Assembly (NCBI GenBank): GCA_012845835.1
Contig: JABAKD010000015.1
Coordinates: forward strand, 4,039,778 to 4,103,777
From: Undaria pinnatifida
Taxonomy: Eukaryota > Sar > Phaeophyceae > Laminariales > Alariaceae
Direction of reading: 5' to 3'
Length of the DNA stretch: 64,000 bases
Position numbers and translations under genes: made by a program. Shown here piece after piece: positions 1 through 9,554 of this stretch. The notes beneath the pieces were generated by a model. That model saw only the letters and a list, made by a program, of their open reading frames with translations, did not search any database and was not told the origin of the DNA. Each line of letters opens with the position of its first letter. Position 1 is the stretch's first letter.

Positions 1-17
1 GCAACCACAAGGTTTGA

Positions 18-2054
18 AAAGAGCGAAGGCTATCTTCAAAGAACGCAGGGCAGCCGGCATTACCGAGCCCCACCTGGCCACAACACAATCTCCACACCCC
101 ACAGCCCTCTCACCAACCCCTGTGTCAGCATCGCGCCGCTCTCACACTCCTATCGCGACACCAAACGCCAGCCCCTCGGCGCACAAGCCAACCCAAACAC
201 GCACTCAAGCGAGATACATCACCCGTACCCGTGGCAACGGCGAGGACGACGCCTGAAGGCGTTTCCTCTTCGGCATCACTTCACTCCGCGTCAGTGCATC
301 CTTCCGGGCCAATCGAGTTGACGTCGGACCCGTCCTGTCCTAGTGTCGTCAACTTCTCCACTCGCGGCGTCATCTTGCGCCTCGTAGAGAGGGAGCCCGT
401 CATCATCGTCATCAACGGTTCTGCCGTCAAGGACTACCTCCAGACGAACCTCACCGTCCGCTTCTGCACGGCGCCGCCTCACAGTGTGCGGAAGGTCGTC
501 CCAACGAACTCCTGGGTAGTCCGGGCAACTTCTGCCCCAAACGTCATCAATGTCGCGAAGGAAATCAAATCTGCTGTCTCGCTGGCTGCCGACAGCAACG
601 ACCGCGAGCCCGACATCAAGGTGAGAATCAGGTGCAAGCAGTAGTGCTTCCGGTGTTAAAAGTAGATTTTTTCTTGTTTTTGATCGCATCAGCGTCGAAC
701 CCGCTTCCAGCGCCCAAAATGTCGACGTTTCCATGTGCGCATGCATGTGTTGACGGTGTTGAGTTTTTTTCAGTGACTTTGGCGGGGTCTGCCCAGGCAG
801 GAAGCATACGCAGGAAGCAGTCAACCCTCGCGGCAACATTTCGTTGGCGCTTTCCCAGGTCTTTCCTAGCTTTTTTTTGCTCTTTGCAGGTGCCCAATAA
901 GCTACCACGTCTCCTTTCATTTTTTTTTACAGCAGTACGTGATGCGGCGTTTAGACTCGCTAGTACTTTTTACACGCATGCGCGCACGCGTCGTGTTGCA
1001 AAGGACGTCGTTTCGAACGCATCCTTTTAACATTTTTTACAGCGGTACGTGTGGCGACGTTTAGACTCGCTACAGCCTGCAGTATTTTTACATGCATGCG
1101 CGCATGCGTCGTGTTTGCACAGGAAGCGTTTGGGGATTTAAAATAATTTGCTTGTATGCGCCACGAGACGTGCCTGGGATGAGCCACGCAAACGTCGCGG
1201 TTTCGCGCGCCTCGTTTGTTCTTTTTGTACAGTCGGCGTTTGGCTTACCTCCTTCGCCTTCTTTTGCCGTACGCAGTACGTGTTTTCAGTGCGCGCATGC
1301 ATGCGTCCTGTGTTTCGGCGTTTAAAGTGGTATGCACGTATGCGATAAGGGCCTGCGTTAAGTTAACGGTGGGGGAAACAGAGTGCCCCCTGCAGATCTG
1401 CCAATTGAGCAGGTCCTCGGAGAGTACTCACTTTCGTTCCTTCGTAGAGATGTAGCTTTATTCGTTTCCACCAGAGCCCGGGGTAGCTTCTGAGATCGGA
1501 GGCACGTGCCTCCTAACTTTCCCGAATAAAAAACACCAACCGTTTCATACGGACCCCGTCAAAATGATCTCAAATTCGGATACTTACAGGCCTTTCGAGG
1601 CATATCTTAACACTAGCCCACCCTGATGAGTCGCATATGCAGAAATATGGGAGATTCGGGGAAACTCCGGTTCTACGAACTAGACCATGAGTCGAAGATG
1701 CGGCTCCTCAAAACCCACTCCCACACCTCTAACCGCCTGGCTATGGAGCCAGCTACTTACAGGCCTTTCGAGGATGTATCTTAACACCTGCGATCAACAA
1801 GCAAAATATCAGCGTCTGGTTTGCCTCCTTCCAATTTTTTTACAGTAGAGTCTAGTCTAATGCACACGTGTTTTCGCCTTCGGCTTTGCCCCGTTGCATG
1901 CGCGCACGCCAATTTTCACATTGGTGACGTCCTTCACATGTTTGTTTTCTTGCAGCAGATATCTCGCGTGCGGCTGACGGCCGTCCAACGCAGGAACCTT
2001 CAGGCGTACGGAGTAATCCCGTCCAACGACGAAGAGGCACTGAAGAGGCACTGA
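18..2054 (+). CDS. 3' part of an unrecognised two-exon gene
   Basis: I read two exons in phase 0: an open stretch from about 18 to 620, then 1956-2054. The donor after residues PDIK is GTGAGA and the acceptor is TTTTCTTGCAG. The joined C-terminus ends ...EEALKRH with TGA at 2052-2054. The first 75 or so codons are Pro/Ser/Thr/Arg-rich and low complexity. The following 100 residues look folded, with alternating hydrophobics around VILRLVEREPVIIVING and AKEIKSAVSLAAD. I recognise no domain or catalytic motif. The true start may lie before the window. The gene sits 0.5 kb upstream of a Rep endonuclease gene on the same strand, so it could be part of the same mobile element or an independent host gene. 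A clean splice with frame kept is the main support. Confidence 0.4.
921..1125 (+). repeat. Tandem ~105-bp intron repeat
   Basis: Two units at about 926-1010 and 1036-1122 share a T-run followed by ACAGC, GTACGTG, a GCGTTTAGACTCGCTA block, and a palindromic GCATGCGCGCATGCG-type core followed by TCGTGTTG. Degenerate partial units appear at about 1275-1320 and 1845-1910. All lie inside the intron 621-1955. A separate 32-bp block containing ACTTACAGGCCTTTCGAGG occurs at about 1583 and again at 1754. The repeats suggest local slippage; no function is evident. Confidence 0.6.
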
Positions 2055-2266
2055 ACGAGGTATCCTGGACCTCGCTTGAGCTGACGGTCATAACAAATTC
2101 GTCGTACATGGTGGGCGGGCGTGTTGCTGTTTTTATGTATTTATAGGTGGCTGTCCGGTGTGCTCGCAGCGTGCTAGAGTAGTCGTGTAATCTGTTATCA
2201 CAAGTATTTTTGTTTTTAATTGCTGTTTTGATGTGTTTATGTCGTCGTCTGTTGTCGTCGCGTATG

Positions 2267-2371
2267 CTTTTCGTTTAGGTTCAACTACCAATTTCATCGT
2301 GCAGAATAGTAGTCTGTCCCGTGTGTTTTTCGTTTAGGTCCACTACCTTTTTTCATCGTCCAGTAGTAGTC
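2267..2371 (+). repeat. Short tandem duplication, ~52-bp unit
   Basis: Two adjacent imperfect units share TTTTCGTTTAGGT, then CACTACC or AACTACC, then TTTCATCGT and CAG followed by TAGTAGTC. They lie between the stop of the upstream gene (2054) and the first inferred exon of the Rep gene (2564). The rest of 2055-2563 is AT-rich with a TATATATA stretch at about 2443-2453 that could be a promoter element, but this is unproven. Confidence 0.55.
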
Positions 2372-2563
2372 ATGCAATGTACGTCGCGCACCGGCCGTAT
2401 GTCGCGGTGTTTACATACATACAAGGACTCGTGTCCCCATAGACTATATATATTGTAATTTAGTGCGTACATTCGTATTCATTTCCGCTGTCTCCTGCTT
2501 CCACACCGCTTGTTTGTGCCGCACTGTCGGCATGATCAGCAAACGAACGATGTCAGGGGCGTG

Positions 2564-5500
2564 ATGTATTCCGCCGCATATCTTCGTCTCTTCAAAGAGG
2601 AGGCCGTGGAGAGCGGGCACAATGACGACGCCGAGGAGACGGGTGCTATGTCCGACAGCAACGAGTACGACGACTCCTTCATCGACAACCGTCCTGTCGA
2701 AGACTTGCCCACGTACGAGTATTCGGACATGGAGATAAATGTTTGCCGCGGCTATTTTCGTTTGTCGTCTTCATTCAGTCTTTGTCGTGTGTCGTCGTTT
2801 TTCAACTGTTGTCTCTGCTTTTGTTTTTCATCCGCGTTGTTACTGCCTTTTCCGTTATTGTACCGCTTTACTCTTCTTTTTTCGAGGTGTACTACGGCAT
2901 CATTTTTTGTAGCCATTGACGACATCTTTCACATCATCTGCGTTATTTTAGTGAATTTCCCGCCGCTTGCCGCTGGTACTTCCTTTGGACCTTTTATCAT
3001 TATATATACTAACAATAAAGTAGACCCAACGTTTCTAGGTGTTCGCCACTTACTTCTTCGTTGTGCACTTTGTTTTCTTACTTTGCCGACCTTCCCACTT
3101 GTACCGTTCGTAGGCCGACGTTGGGATGGACAGCCAGCCCTCTTCTCCGTGGTCACCACCGGCGTCATGTCCTACCTCTTCAGCGGCTGCTCCGTTATTC
3201 GGTGCCTCCGGTGGGCAAAATGCATCCCCGGCCACTTCCACTTTGACCTCCCCACCAGTTCTACCATCCGTCCAACCCGCTGCAACAAACTCTGCAACCA
3301 CTTCAAGTTCGCCTTCTCCCCGATCAGTACCATCCGTCGGCGCTGCGGCGAGCTCAGGTCCTGGCTCGCCGGCGCCTCTTCAACACACTTACTTACGGAC
3401 CGTACCGTCGGACCAGCGACGACGGCCTCCTGGGCGTGGATTGGCCAAGGTTGCCGAACGGCACCGCTAAATCTGGCGTCATCAACGGCGAGGAGGGGAT
3501 ACGGTACCAACTCAGCTTCACCCTCACCAGCACCAGCGGCCATACCGACGTACCGTTCCAATGGTTCGACAAGGTGGGAAAATTTGCCCACGCCTTCTGC
3601 CACCGTGCGGCGATCGGCCTGGAGCGTGGCGGCGTTCGTCGCGTTCTCCATGTGCAGGCCGTCTTCGAGATCGGGCTGGCTCACCGTGGCGACGCCTCCA
3701 GGGTGGCTAAAGTAATGAGGGAGAAGATCAGAAAGCTCTGTGGACTCGTCGGTGCCAAAGTCATGGTCAAGGAGCTCGCGCCATCGCAATCCTTCGAACG
3801 TGAGTATTTTGTTTTTGTGCTTTCGATGTCATGTCGTACCCTGCGCTTTGTTGGCGCCATTTTTGTTTTGTTTTCGCGCTACCCTTAGCATTGTGAAGCA
3901 TAGTTATCGACCGAATTTTGGTTTTATTTTTGGGTTCCCCTATTTTGCATACGATGCTAACGCTGCCGTGTGATTACGTCTGTGTTTGTCGTTCTTTCAC
4001 GATCCCTACCTTGAACTCCTAGTTTTCCGCTCGTCCATTTCACATACCATCGTAACGCTTTTATTTACGTTATTTGTTGTCGTTATGTTCGGCCGCCCTA
4101 TTTACCGTGACGCTCCACTATTTCTGCTTTTTTTTTAGTGCAGTTGTTTGCGTTGTAATATGCCATGGTAACGCTCAGGGGTTTCCTAATTGTATCGTCG
4201 TTGTTTTGGGCTGCCCTACTTTCACCAGAGGTCCATCATTGCTTTATTTTTTATTGCTGTCCTTCGGGGTTTAACAGGTTTATATTGATCTTGCGTCAAC
4301 CGCACAGACTTTTATCCCACTCCCATCTGACGCGTGGTACCATAGAGGTACACAACTTTTTTTCTGAGGTTTTCCTCGGTTTGAGAGCTTAAGACATCTC
4401 CCAACAACTAAAACTAAAACTACTACCGGATAAAAAATCCCGTGGCCTAGGTAAACGACGAAAAGCACGCAATTTTTTTTAAGCTATTTCCGAGGATTTT
4501 GGGTTAAGGGGACGTCATTCAGACACCATTTCAGGCGAAAAGTCGTACCTCTATCGTAGCACGCGTCATCTATCATGTTTACCACATTTGCTTTTACTTT
4601 ATTCTATCTCCCTTGACACACTGCTTCGTTGTTAAGTCCGTAACATTCACCCGATCTCTTGTATTGTTCGGTTTGCCTCTTGTTGGCACCTTTCGTCTTG
4701 TTCTCCCCCTACATCTCTGATGCTGTCCTCGGTCCACCCTTTCTTTTTCCACTCCCTTTTTTTAGTTCGTTTGCGCTGTTATGGCTCCCTTTTTCTGTTC
4801 GTGTTTCCTCTTGTTGACATATCTCCTTCTCTTCTCCCTCGACATCCGTCTTCCTATCCTCAGCCCACTCTTTCGCAGTGATGACTGGCTATGTTCAAAA
4901 AGATTCCGATCGCGCTTGGTACGCGTTCGATTCATTTGGGCTTTCGCCGGAGTTCATTCAAGCCGCTAATACCAACTACAAGTGACAAACAAGATAAAAA
5001 CGAGTTGCTTTCGTGCGCACATGCGATGCAAGGAACTCCAACAAATGTTTGGCACTCGCTACTTTCAATTTTCACTTTAGCTTTTCGATTTCATTTGACC
5101 TTCTTGTTGTACTTTGGAATGTATTTTGGCGCTCACTGATTTCTTCCGCAACTACTGTGGCTTCTTGTTGCCCCACTCCGGCACTTGTTGACGTCTGTTT
5201 GTTGTCATCTTCCTCTTATTCCTTTCAGCGGCTGCAGCAGGAAGGATGACGCTCGCATTGAAATCACGAAGAAAGCGTTCTGGCCGATCCTGTGCAACAA
5301 GCTCCAGAACGAATTCTACCCGCTGTACATGTCACCGGTACAGTTGCTGCTCTAGTGTACGCCATTAGGTCGCGGGAATATTCGCCGCACTTCTCCTGGG
5401 TCTCGCCAAGCAGCCCTTTCGGCATCCCTGCCGGGAAGGGTCGATCAATTTGGACGTGTTATGCACGTCCGCAGGAGGCAACAAGAGAAGACCAGACAAT

Positions 5501-6758
5501 GTACAATTTGAGTACAAACGTACAAAAATAGGGCGGCGACTTGTTTGTTGATGTTGTTCTCGCTCGCCAGTGAACTTTGTTGCCTTTTTATTGGGCTAAT
5601 TACAGGCGTAGCGTACAGTGTCCGCCATAGGTGTTATTTTCCTCTATTATTGTAGACTAAATGGTAGTCAATAGCACGTTGTAGAAACATTGTGGAATAC
5701 ATATATATATATATATTTCCGGCGAATGCCTGTTCTTACGCACCGCGACTTGTATATTTATTTTCCGCCTGTACCTTGTTTCATACCACGCACCTCGAAC
5801 ATAAGTGTCAATGACACTAAGTCTTACGGGTATATTTGTCGTGTATATTTCCGGTCGAGTCTTTGTGTATTGGGCTCCGTGACTTGTGCTTTTCTTTTCC
5901 AGTATTTCCCTCTTCTTATGCCAGCCCTACCATGTAGCCACTGCTCCGTGACTTGTGTTCTTTGTTGGCGTCTTTGTCTCTTCTAACACGAGCCGTATCA
6001 TGTATCCGCTGTCCCACATTATTTTTCGTGAGTCCGCGCTGTCATACATTGCTTTCATTTTTTTTCCGTACCTTTTCCAGGTGGCGCTATTTGTGTATTT
6101 TGTCATTTGTCCTCCTCAATTTATTAATCATTTCATACCCGGTACGGCTTGCTTATCATGTTTCTATTGCCATCGCGTGGCGACATCCCTTGCAGAGATC
6201 TCTGAAGATGTTTAAAACTCTTCCTCATTTCTTGTGTGCTCCTAGTGCAGCATACTCAGCTTTCGCGTTGACATTTGTTCACCATTGTCGTCTTCATTTC
6301 ATCGTAGTTGCAATCCTTACGCGTGACGCATCCGTTATTTCTTCCTTGCCTTTCATTATGCCGCTTCGTGTCCTACTCGCATGCCGCAGGTCTTTTTTGA
6401 CACTACCCCCGCGTCAAGCTGCCTCGAGTGGGAGCTCTCTGACCAGGCCTTCGCTGACATGAGCGTTGACGGCGCACGGTCTCACGCCTCTCGTCGCCGC
6501 GACATGCTGGATGCGATGAGAGCTGCCGAGGTGGACCTGGCCACGAACGCTGACGCTGTTCTTCCCACAACCGCTCCCACGACCGCGACAACGTCCCCAG
6601 CATCGCCTGCCTCTCCCGCTGCCACCACCGGGTCTGACGCTTCTTGCCAACGTGCCGAGATGTCGGCCTTCATCACCGCCCCCGACACGTTGCTGCTACA
6701 AAACACAGGCGTCGGCCAAGATAGCAGTGATGACGACGTCGACGACACGGCAGTGTAG
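2564..6758 (+). CDS. Replitron-like single-tyrosine HUH-superfamily Rep endonuclease, spliced, one frame lesion
   Basis: Inferred exons are 2564-2740 (acidic, MYSAAYLRLF... to ...SDMEIN), 3114 to about 3330 (Ser/Pro/Ala-rich linker), about 3328-3799, 4879-4981, 5229 to about 5350, about 5355-5519 and 6390-6758. Splices at 3799/4879, 4981/5229 and 5519/6390 are GT-AG and keep frame. Exon 3 holds a likely motif I (RYQLSFTL) and motif II H-V-Q (His 3649-3651, Gln 3655-3657). Exon 4 holds the Y1 motif GYVQKD (Tyr 4890-4892, Lys 4899-4901). This is the HUQ/YxxK arrangement of Rep nucleases that nick and join single-stranded DNA. No helicase domain follows, unlike Helitrons and as known for Replitrons. 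The C-terminus is Thr/Ala/Ser-rich and ends in an acidic DSSDDDVDD tail. Two joins do not resolve: near 3330, and a one-base frame change at 5292-5360 with an in-frame TAG. The copy may be decayed or mis-sequenced. The Replitron label comes from family knowledge, not a search. Confidence 0.62.
4329..4567. mobile_element. MITE copy 1, 239 bp, in an intron of the Rep gene
   Basis: Terminal inverted repeats pair GACGCGTGGTACCATAGAGG at the left with a right end that reads, reversed, GACGCGTGCTACGATAGAGG. The direct repeat ATCT flanks it at 4325-4328 and 4568-4571. A second copy at 23615-23859 shares both ends and much of the interior, for example TCTTCC/ATCTCC, CTACCGGAT and GATTTTGGGT. There is no coding capacity. 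A 4-bp target duplication with ~22-bp inverted repeats marks a non-autonomous cut-and-paste element whose superfamily I cannot assign. Confidence 0.85.
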
Positions 6759-6763
6759 ATTAT

Positions 6764-6916
6764 TAAAAAACTGGCGTTGCTCTTCACCTGACCTCTCCGA
6801 CGACCGCGGCAACATCCCCAGCATCGTCTTCCTCTCCTGCTGCCACGGCCGGGTCCGGCGCTTCTCGCGCACGGCCATCATCAACACCCCCGACACGGCA
6901 ATGTAGCTTATTACCC
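6764..6916 (+). pseudogene. Degenerate duplicate of the Rep gene's last exon
   Basis: The stretch after the Rep stop repeats the end of the final exon. ACGACCGCGGCAACATCCCCAGC followed by CTCTCCTGCTGCCAC mirrors the exon near 6578-6640, and CATCAACACCCCCGACACG mirrors 6668-6690. The copy ends at GGCAATGTAG, which parallels GGCAGTGTAG of the real stop. The middle is shortened, so it looks like a partial tandem duplication that is not translated. Confidence 0.6.
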
Positions 6917-7055
6917 CTTCCCTTTATTGGATCATGCTTCACCTGTACCAGGTATACGTTTTGCGACGTACCCAGTTCGACGTTTAGCTTTGTCGAGCAG
7001 GACGGTCACCGTCTTTCCGTCTATCCACGGCCGCAAATATATAGACTATGGACTA

Positions 7056-7385
7056 TATAGTCTAACCAACAAAATATATGTCGTGGGTTCGAGTGCCACC
7101 GGCTTCATATTGCCGTTCTTTTCCGGGAAAAGCAAAAAGGAAATAACGTATTTGCGAGCGTGCGCACTCGAATCGTGAATGGTTATGATAGTTTGCTCCT
7201 GAGTACTACGGTAGTGCGTGGCAAGGGGAGAGAGCCCCGGAGATCCTGTTACGAAGTGGGTGAAAGTCAATTGGCGGACTCGCAAACACATATTTTGTTG
7301 GCTGTATAGAACTATCCACTGGCCCACGTAAGTCACGTGACTACGTGGGCCAGTGGGTACCAGGTAGTTCTATATAACCAACATC
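7056..7385. repeat. Fold-back region with a strong 39-bp hairpin
   Basis: A near-perfect hairpin occupies 7317-7355. CACTGGCCCACGTA pairs with TACGTGGGCCAGTG around a GTCACGTGAC core with one unpaired A. Flanks extend it: GTTGGCTGTATAGAACTA pairs with TAGTTCTATATAACCAAC. A wider inverted pair links CCAACAAAATATATG (about 7069) with CACATATTTTGTTGG (about 7288). The sequence near 7090 contains GGGTTCGAGTGCC, which resembles a Pol III B box, but I cannot fold a full tRNA. The region may be a small fold-back transposon. Confidence 0.55.
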
Positions 7386-7800
7386 CGCCGGCCATTGATT
7401 GTACCGTATCATGTTACTGTTACCACTATGCAGATACTGCTACCAATGATGTACGTACTGCTGTGGTAGTGTACACTGAAATCACACTACTGTTTGTTGC
7501 TGTAGTGAGTGGGTGGATCGGCTCTGTATTTTTTTGCCGGCTACGCGTGGATGCCGGCATATATAAATAGTGTGTCACTTTACCTGATCTGTGGATTGCG
7601 TTATCGGGTGTGGATCGTGGACCAGTTATTATTTGGTGTTTTTGTTCTTGTCCGTTATACCGGCCCCGCCCTTGCGTAGTTCGGGGTACCACTTACGAAG
7701 TACATTATTTCGTAGCCCCTGCAGCTGAAATGAACAATTGCTGGACATATCTCGTCGTGCGGTAAGACTGGTGTTAGTTGTTGCTGTGCCATACCCGTCG
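7386..7800. other. No gene seen
   Basis: Moderately AT-rich DNA with no open frame that looks coding, no intron-exon pattern and no repeat matching elsewhere in the window that I noticed. Confidence 0.5.
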
Positions 7801-7905
7801 CGCCCGCCGGCACTCGGTCGACCGCGGCGGCCTTAGGCCGCCCTTGTCGATCGCCCGCCGCCGCCGCTCGCTCGGTCGCTCGCTCGCTCGCCGTCGCCCT
7901 TGTAA
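7801..7905. repeat. GC-rich hairpin block ending GCCCTTG/TA
   Basis: The block contains the perfect stem GGCGGCC-TTA-GGCCGCC near 7830-7847 and a CGCTCG-type simple repeat, and it ends GTCGCCCTTG followed by TA at about 7902. The same end signature (CTTG then T, with a GC hairpin nearby) marks the Helitron 3' end at 54758 and, reversed, the start of an insertion at 58668. It may be the 3' end of another element, possibly the one carrying the Rep gene. That link is inference. Confidence 0.35.
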
Positions 7906-7949
7906 ATGCTGAAATTGAAATAGGGTTTACGAAACCGCGGCCAAGGGAA

Positions 7950-8050
7950 ACGCAGGATGCACGCAGCCATGTACACTTCCTAGTCTAATCTGCATGCGTG
8001 GAGCACGCGGGATGCACGCAACTAGGTACACTTCCTAGTCTAACCTCGAC
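7950..8050. repeat. Tandem ~55-bp duplication
   Basis: Two adjacent units share GGATGCACGCA followed by GTACACTTCCTAGTCTAA. They lie in non-coding DNA. The following stretch to 8750 holds no gene I can support. Confidence 0.6.
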
Positions 8051-8749
8051 ATTCAGCTTTTTTTAAACGGCACACACCTGCTCCCAGATAATTGCACACT
8101 TGTTTTCCAACCACTTTGGGGTTCAAGTGGCCCCAACTCTTCACACAACCCACTCCAAGACCCCAAGATCAACTTCACAACATCATGGGATTGCAGAAAA
8201 GGGGCGCCACAAGAGACGATAGCCGGCCATTTGAGTGCTCCAAATCGCCATGTGTTATGGCATTGGAGGTAGCCATTTTGTCAGGTGTATGAAGGAGTTT
8301 GGATCGCCCCTAGGTACGTACATGTATCTAGACCGCGTTCATATATGTTCGCTCCTCTCCTCTGCCTTCTTGATGTAGACTCTCCGAGGAAATAATATAA
8401 AGGAGAACGATACGGACGGGAGACCTTGGGTAAACTGCAACTGTGGTAGACCCCCTAGTTGATAGTATTGGCTATAAAGACCCGAATACCATTTCACATG
8501 TGATCTTCGCTTCAAGAACAAGCACGGTTTTTAATCACGGCTTGGAAAAGGCAACTCCAAACGCACATCAAGCCGTTTTCAAACAGAAGTCAAAACTCAA
8601 GAGGTATAGACTAAGTTGTTTACATAGCTCTCGTTTCCCGCCGAGTCTAGATAGTCTCACGTCTACAAGGGGGGCTGGCGTCCACCTGTGCTCTCATCTG
8701 CCGACTGGTCACGCGTCGTCATCTAGATTTAAGGAGCTTTTCTGCATCA

Positions 8750-9498
8750 ACCCTACATCGCTGAACCGATACACCACACGCCCTTCCGTTCAAACACAAG
8801 TTTTTCCCTTGGCAGCGAAGCAGCACAGTAGCGCAGATGGGCGAGCACACCCCAATGGGGGGGGGGGGTTACAAGGTGTGCAATGTGTCCTGTCGTTATG
8901 CCGCCATCGTTGTACCGACGTGGATAAAACACTACAAACGCCCCAACGTCGCTCAAGGTGTCAACCACGCCAACTTGACAACGTGGCGCTTCGTGCAGCC
9001 AGAGATTGTGTAAAGTTGGAAACCCCCCAACGTCCACCAAACGTCAACGAAGGGCACGTTGGCAACATGAAGAAATGACGGCTCCAAGCACAATTTGTTA
9101 GCGAGGCAACTCCTCGCACGTCCGTCCAGTTGGCAACGTGACGAAATGACGCCCCCAAAAGCACAATTTGTTAGCGAGGCAACTCCTCGTCGTACGTCCG
9201 TCCAACAATGTACACACATGAGTTTCCTCATTCCGATCCCCAAAGGGTTTCCGTGACAATGCACGCAAGAGACAAGTGAGGGTGTAATTCCCACCGAAGT
9301 CGGCGTCGGCCAACCCTTCGCCAACACTAGTAATCGTCCACCTGCTAGCAGATACAAACCAAACGTTGATTTGCCTATTCCTGGAGTGAGTGCCTGTGAT
9401 AGGAAGGCCTCAATCAAGGGTGTGATGTAGAACGAAGCAGTTGTTGGAGAAATTCGCTCGTCACAGTACGGCTTTCGAAGTTGCCTAGAACAAAACAC
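8750..9498 (-). pseudogene. Broken CR-type NTPase fragment
   Basis: On the minus strand near 9330-9385 the sequence encodes GIGKSTFGLYLL, a P-loop almost identical to GIGKSLFGYYLL of the intact gene at 9555-11291. Near 8752-8830 it encodes LVFERKGVW, which follows the P-loop in the intact protein. The two pieces are about 500 bp apart instead of adjacent and in different frames, with a 70-bp tandem repeat between them. This is a decayed paralogue expanded by a local duplication, and no function is expected. Confidence 0.7.
9058..9207. repeat. Tandem ~70-78-bp duplication inside the CR pseudogene
   Basis: Two units (about 9058-9128 and 9129-9207) share TTGGCAAC, GAAATGACG, then GCACAATTTGTTAGCGAGGC and AACTCCTCG, and end CGTCCGTCCA. 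The second carries short insertions. The array separates the two recognisable NTPase fragments. Confidence 0.75.
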
Positions 9499-9554
9499 TC
9501 AGCCCAACACTTGGAACCGTAAGCTAAGTAGACCATGTAAAAGCACCCGTTTCT

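Noticed and set aside
2510-3715. A single 401-aa protein
   Set aside because: This frame runs through an intron and lies out of frame with the Rep motifs at 3436-3799; it is a shadow frame.
7080-7110. tRNA gene (GGGTTCGAGTGCC)
   Set aside because: The T arm pairs poorly and no acceptor or D arm can be found.
8443-9078. A 211-aa plus-strand protein
   Set aside because: It overlaps the minus-strand CR pseudogene fragments and the tandem repeat; no motif supports it.
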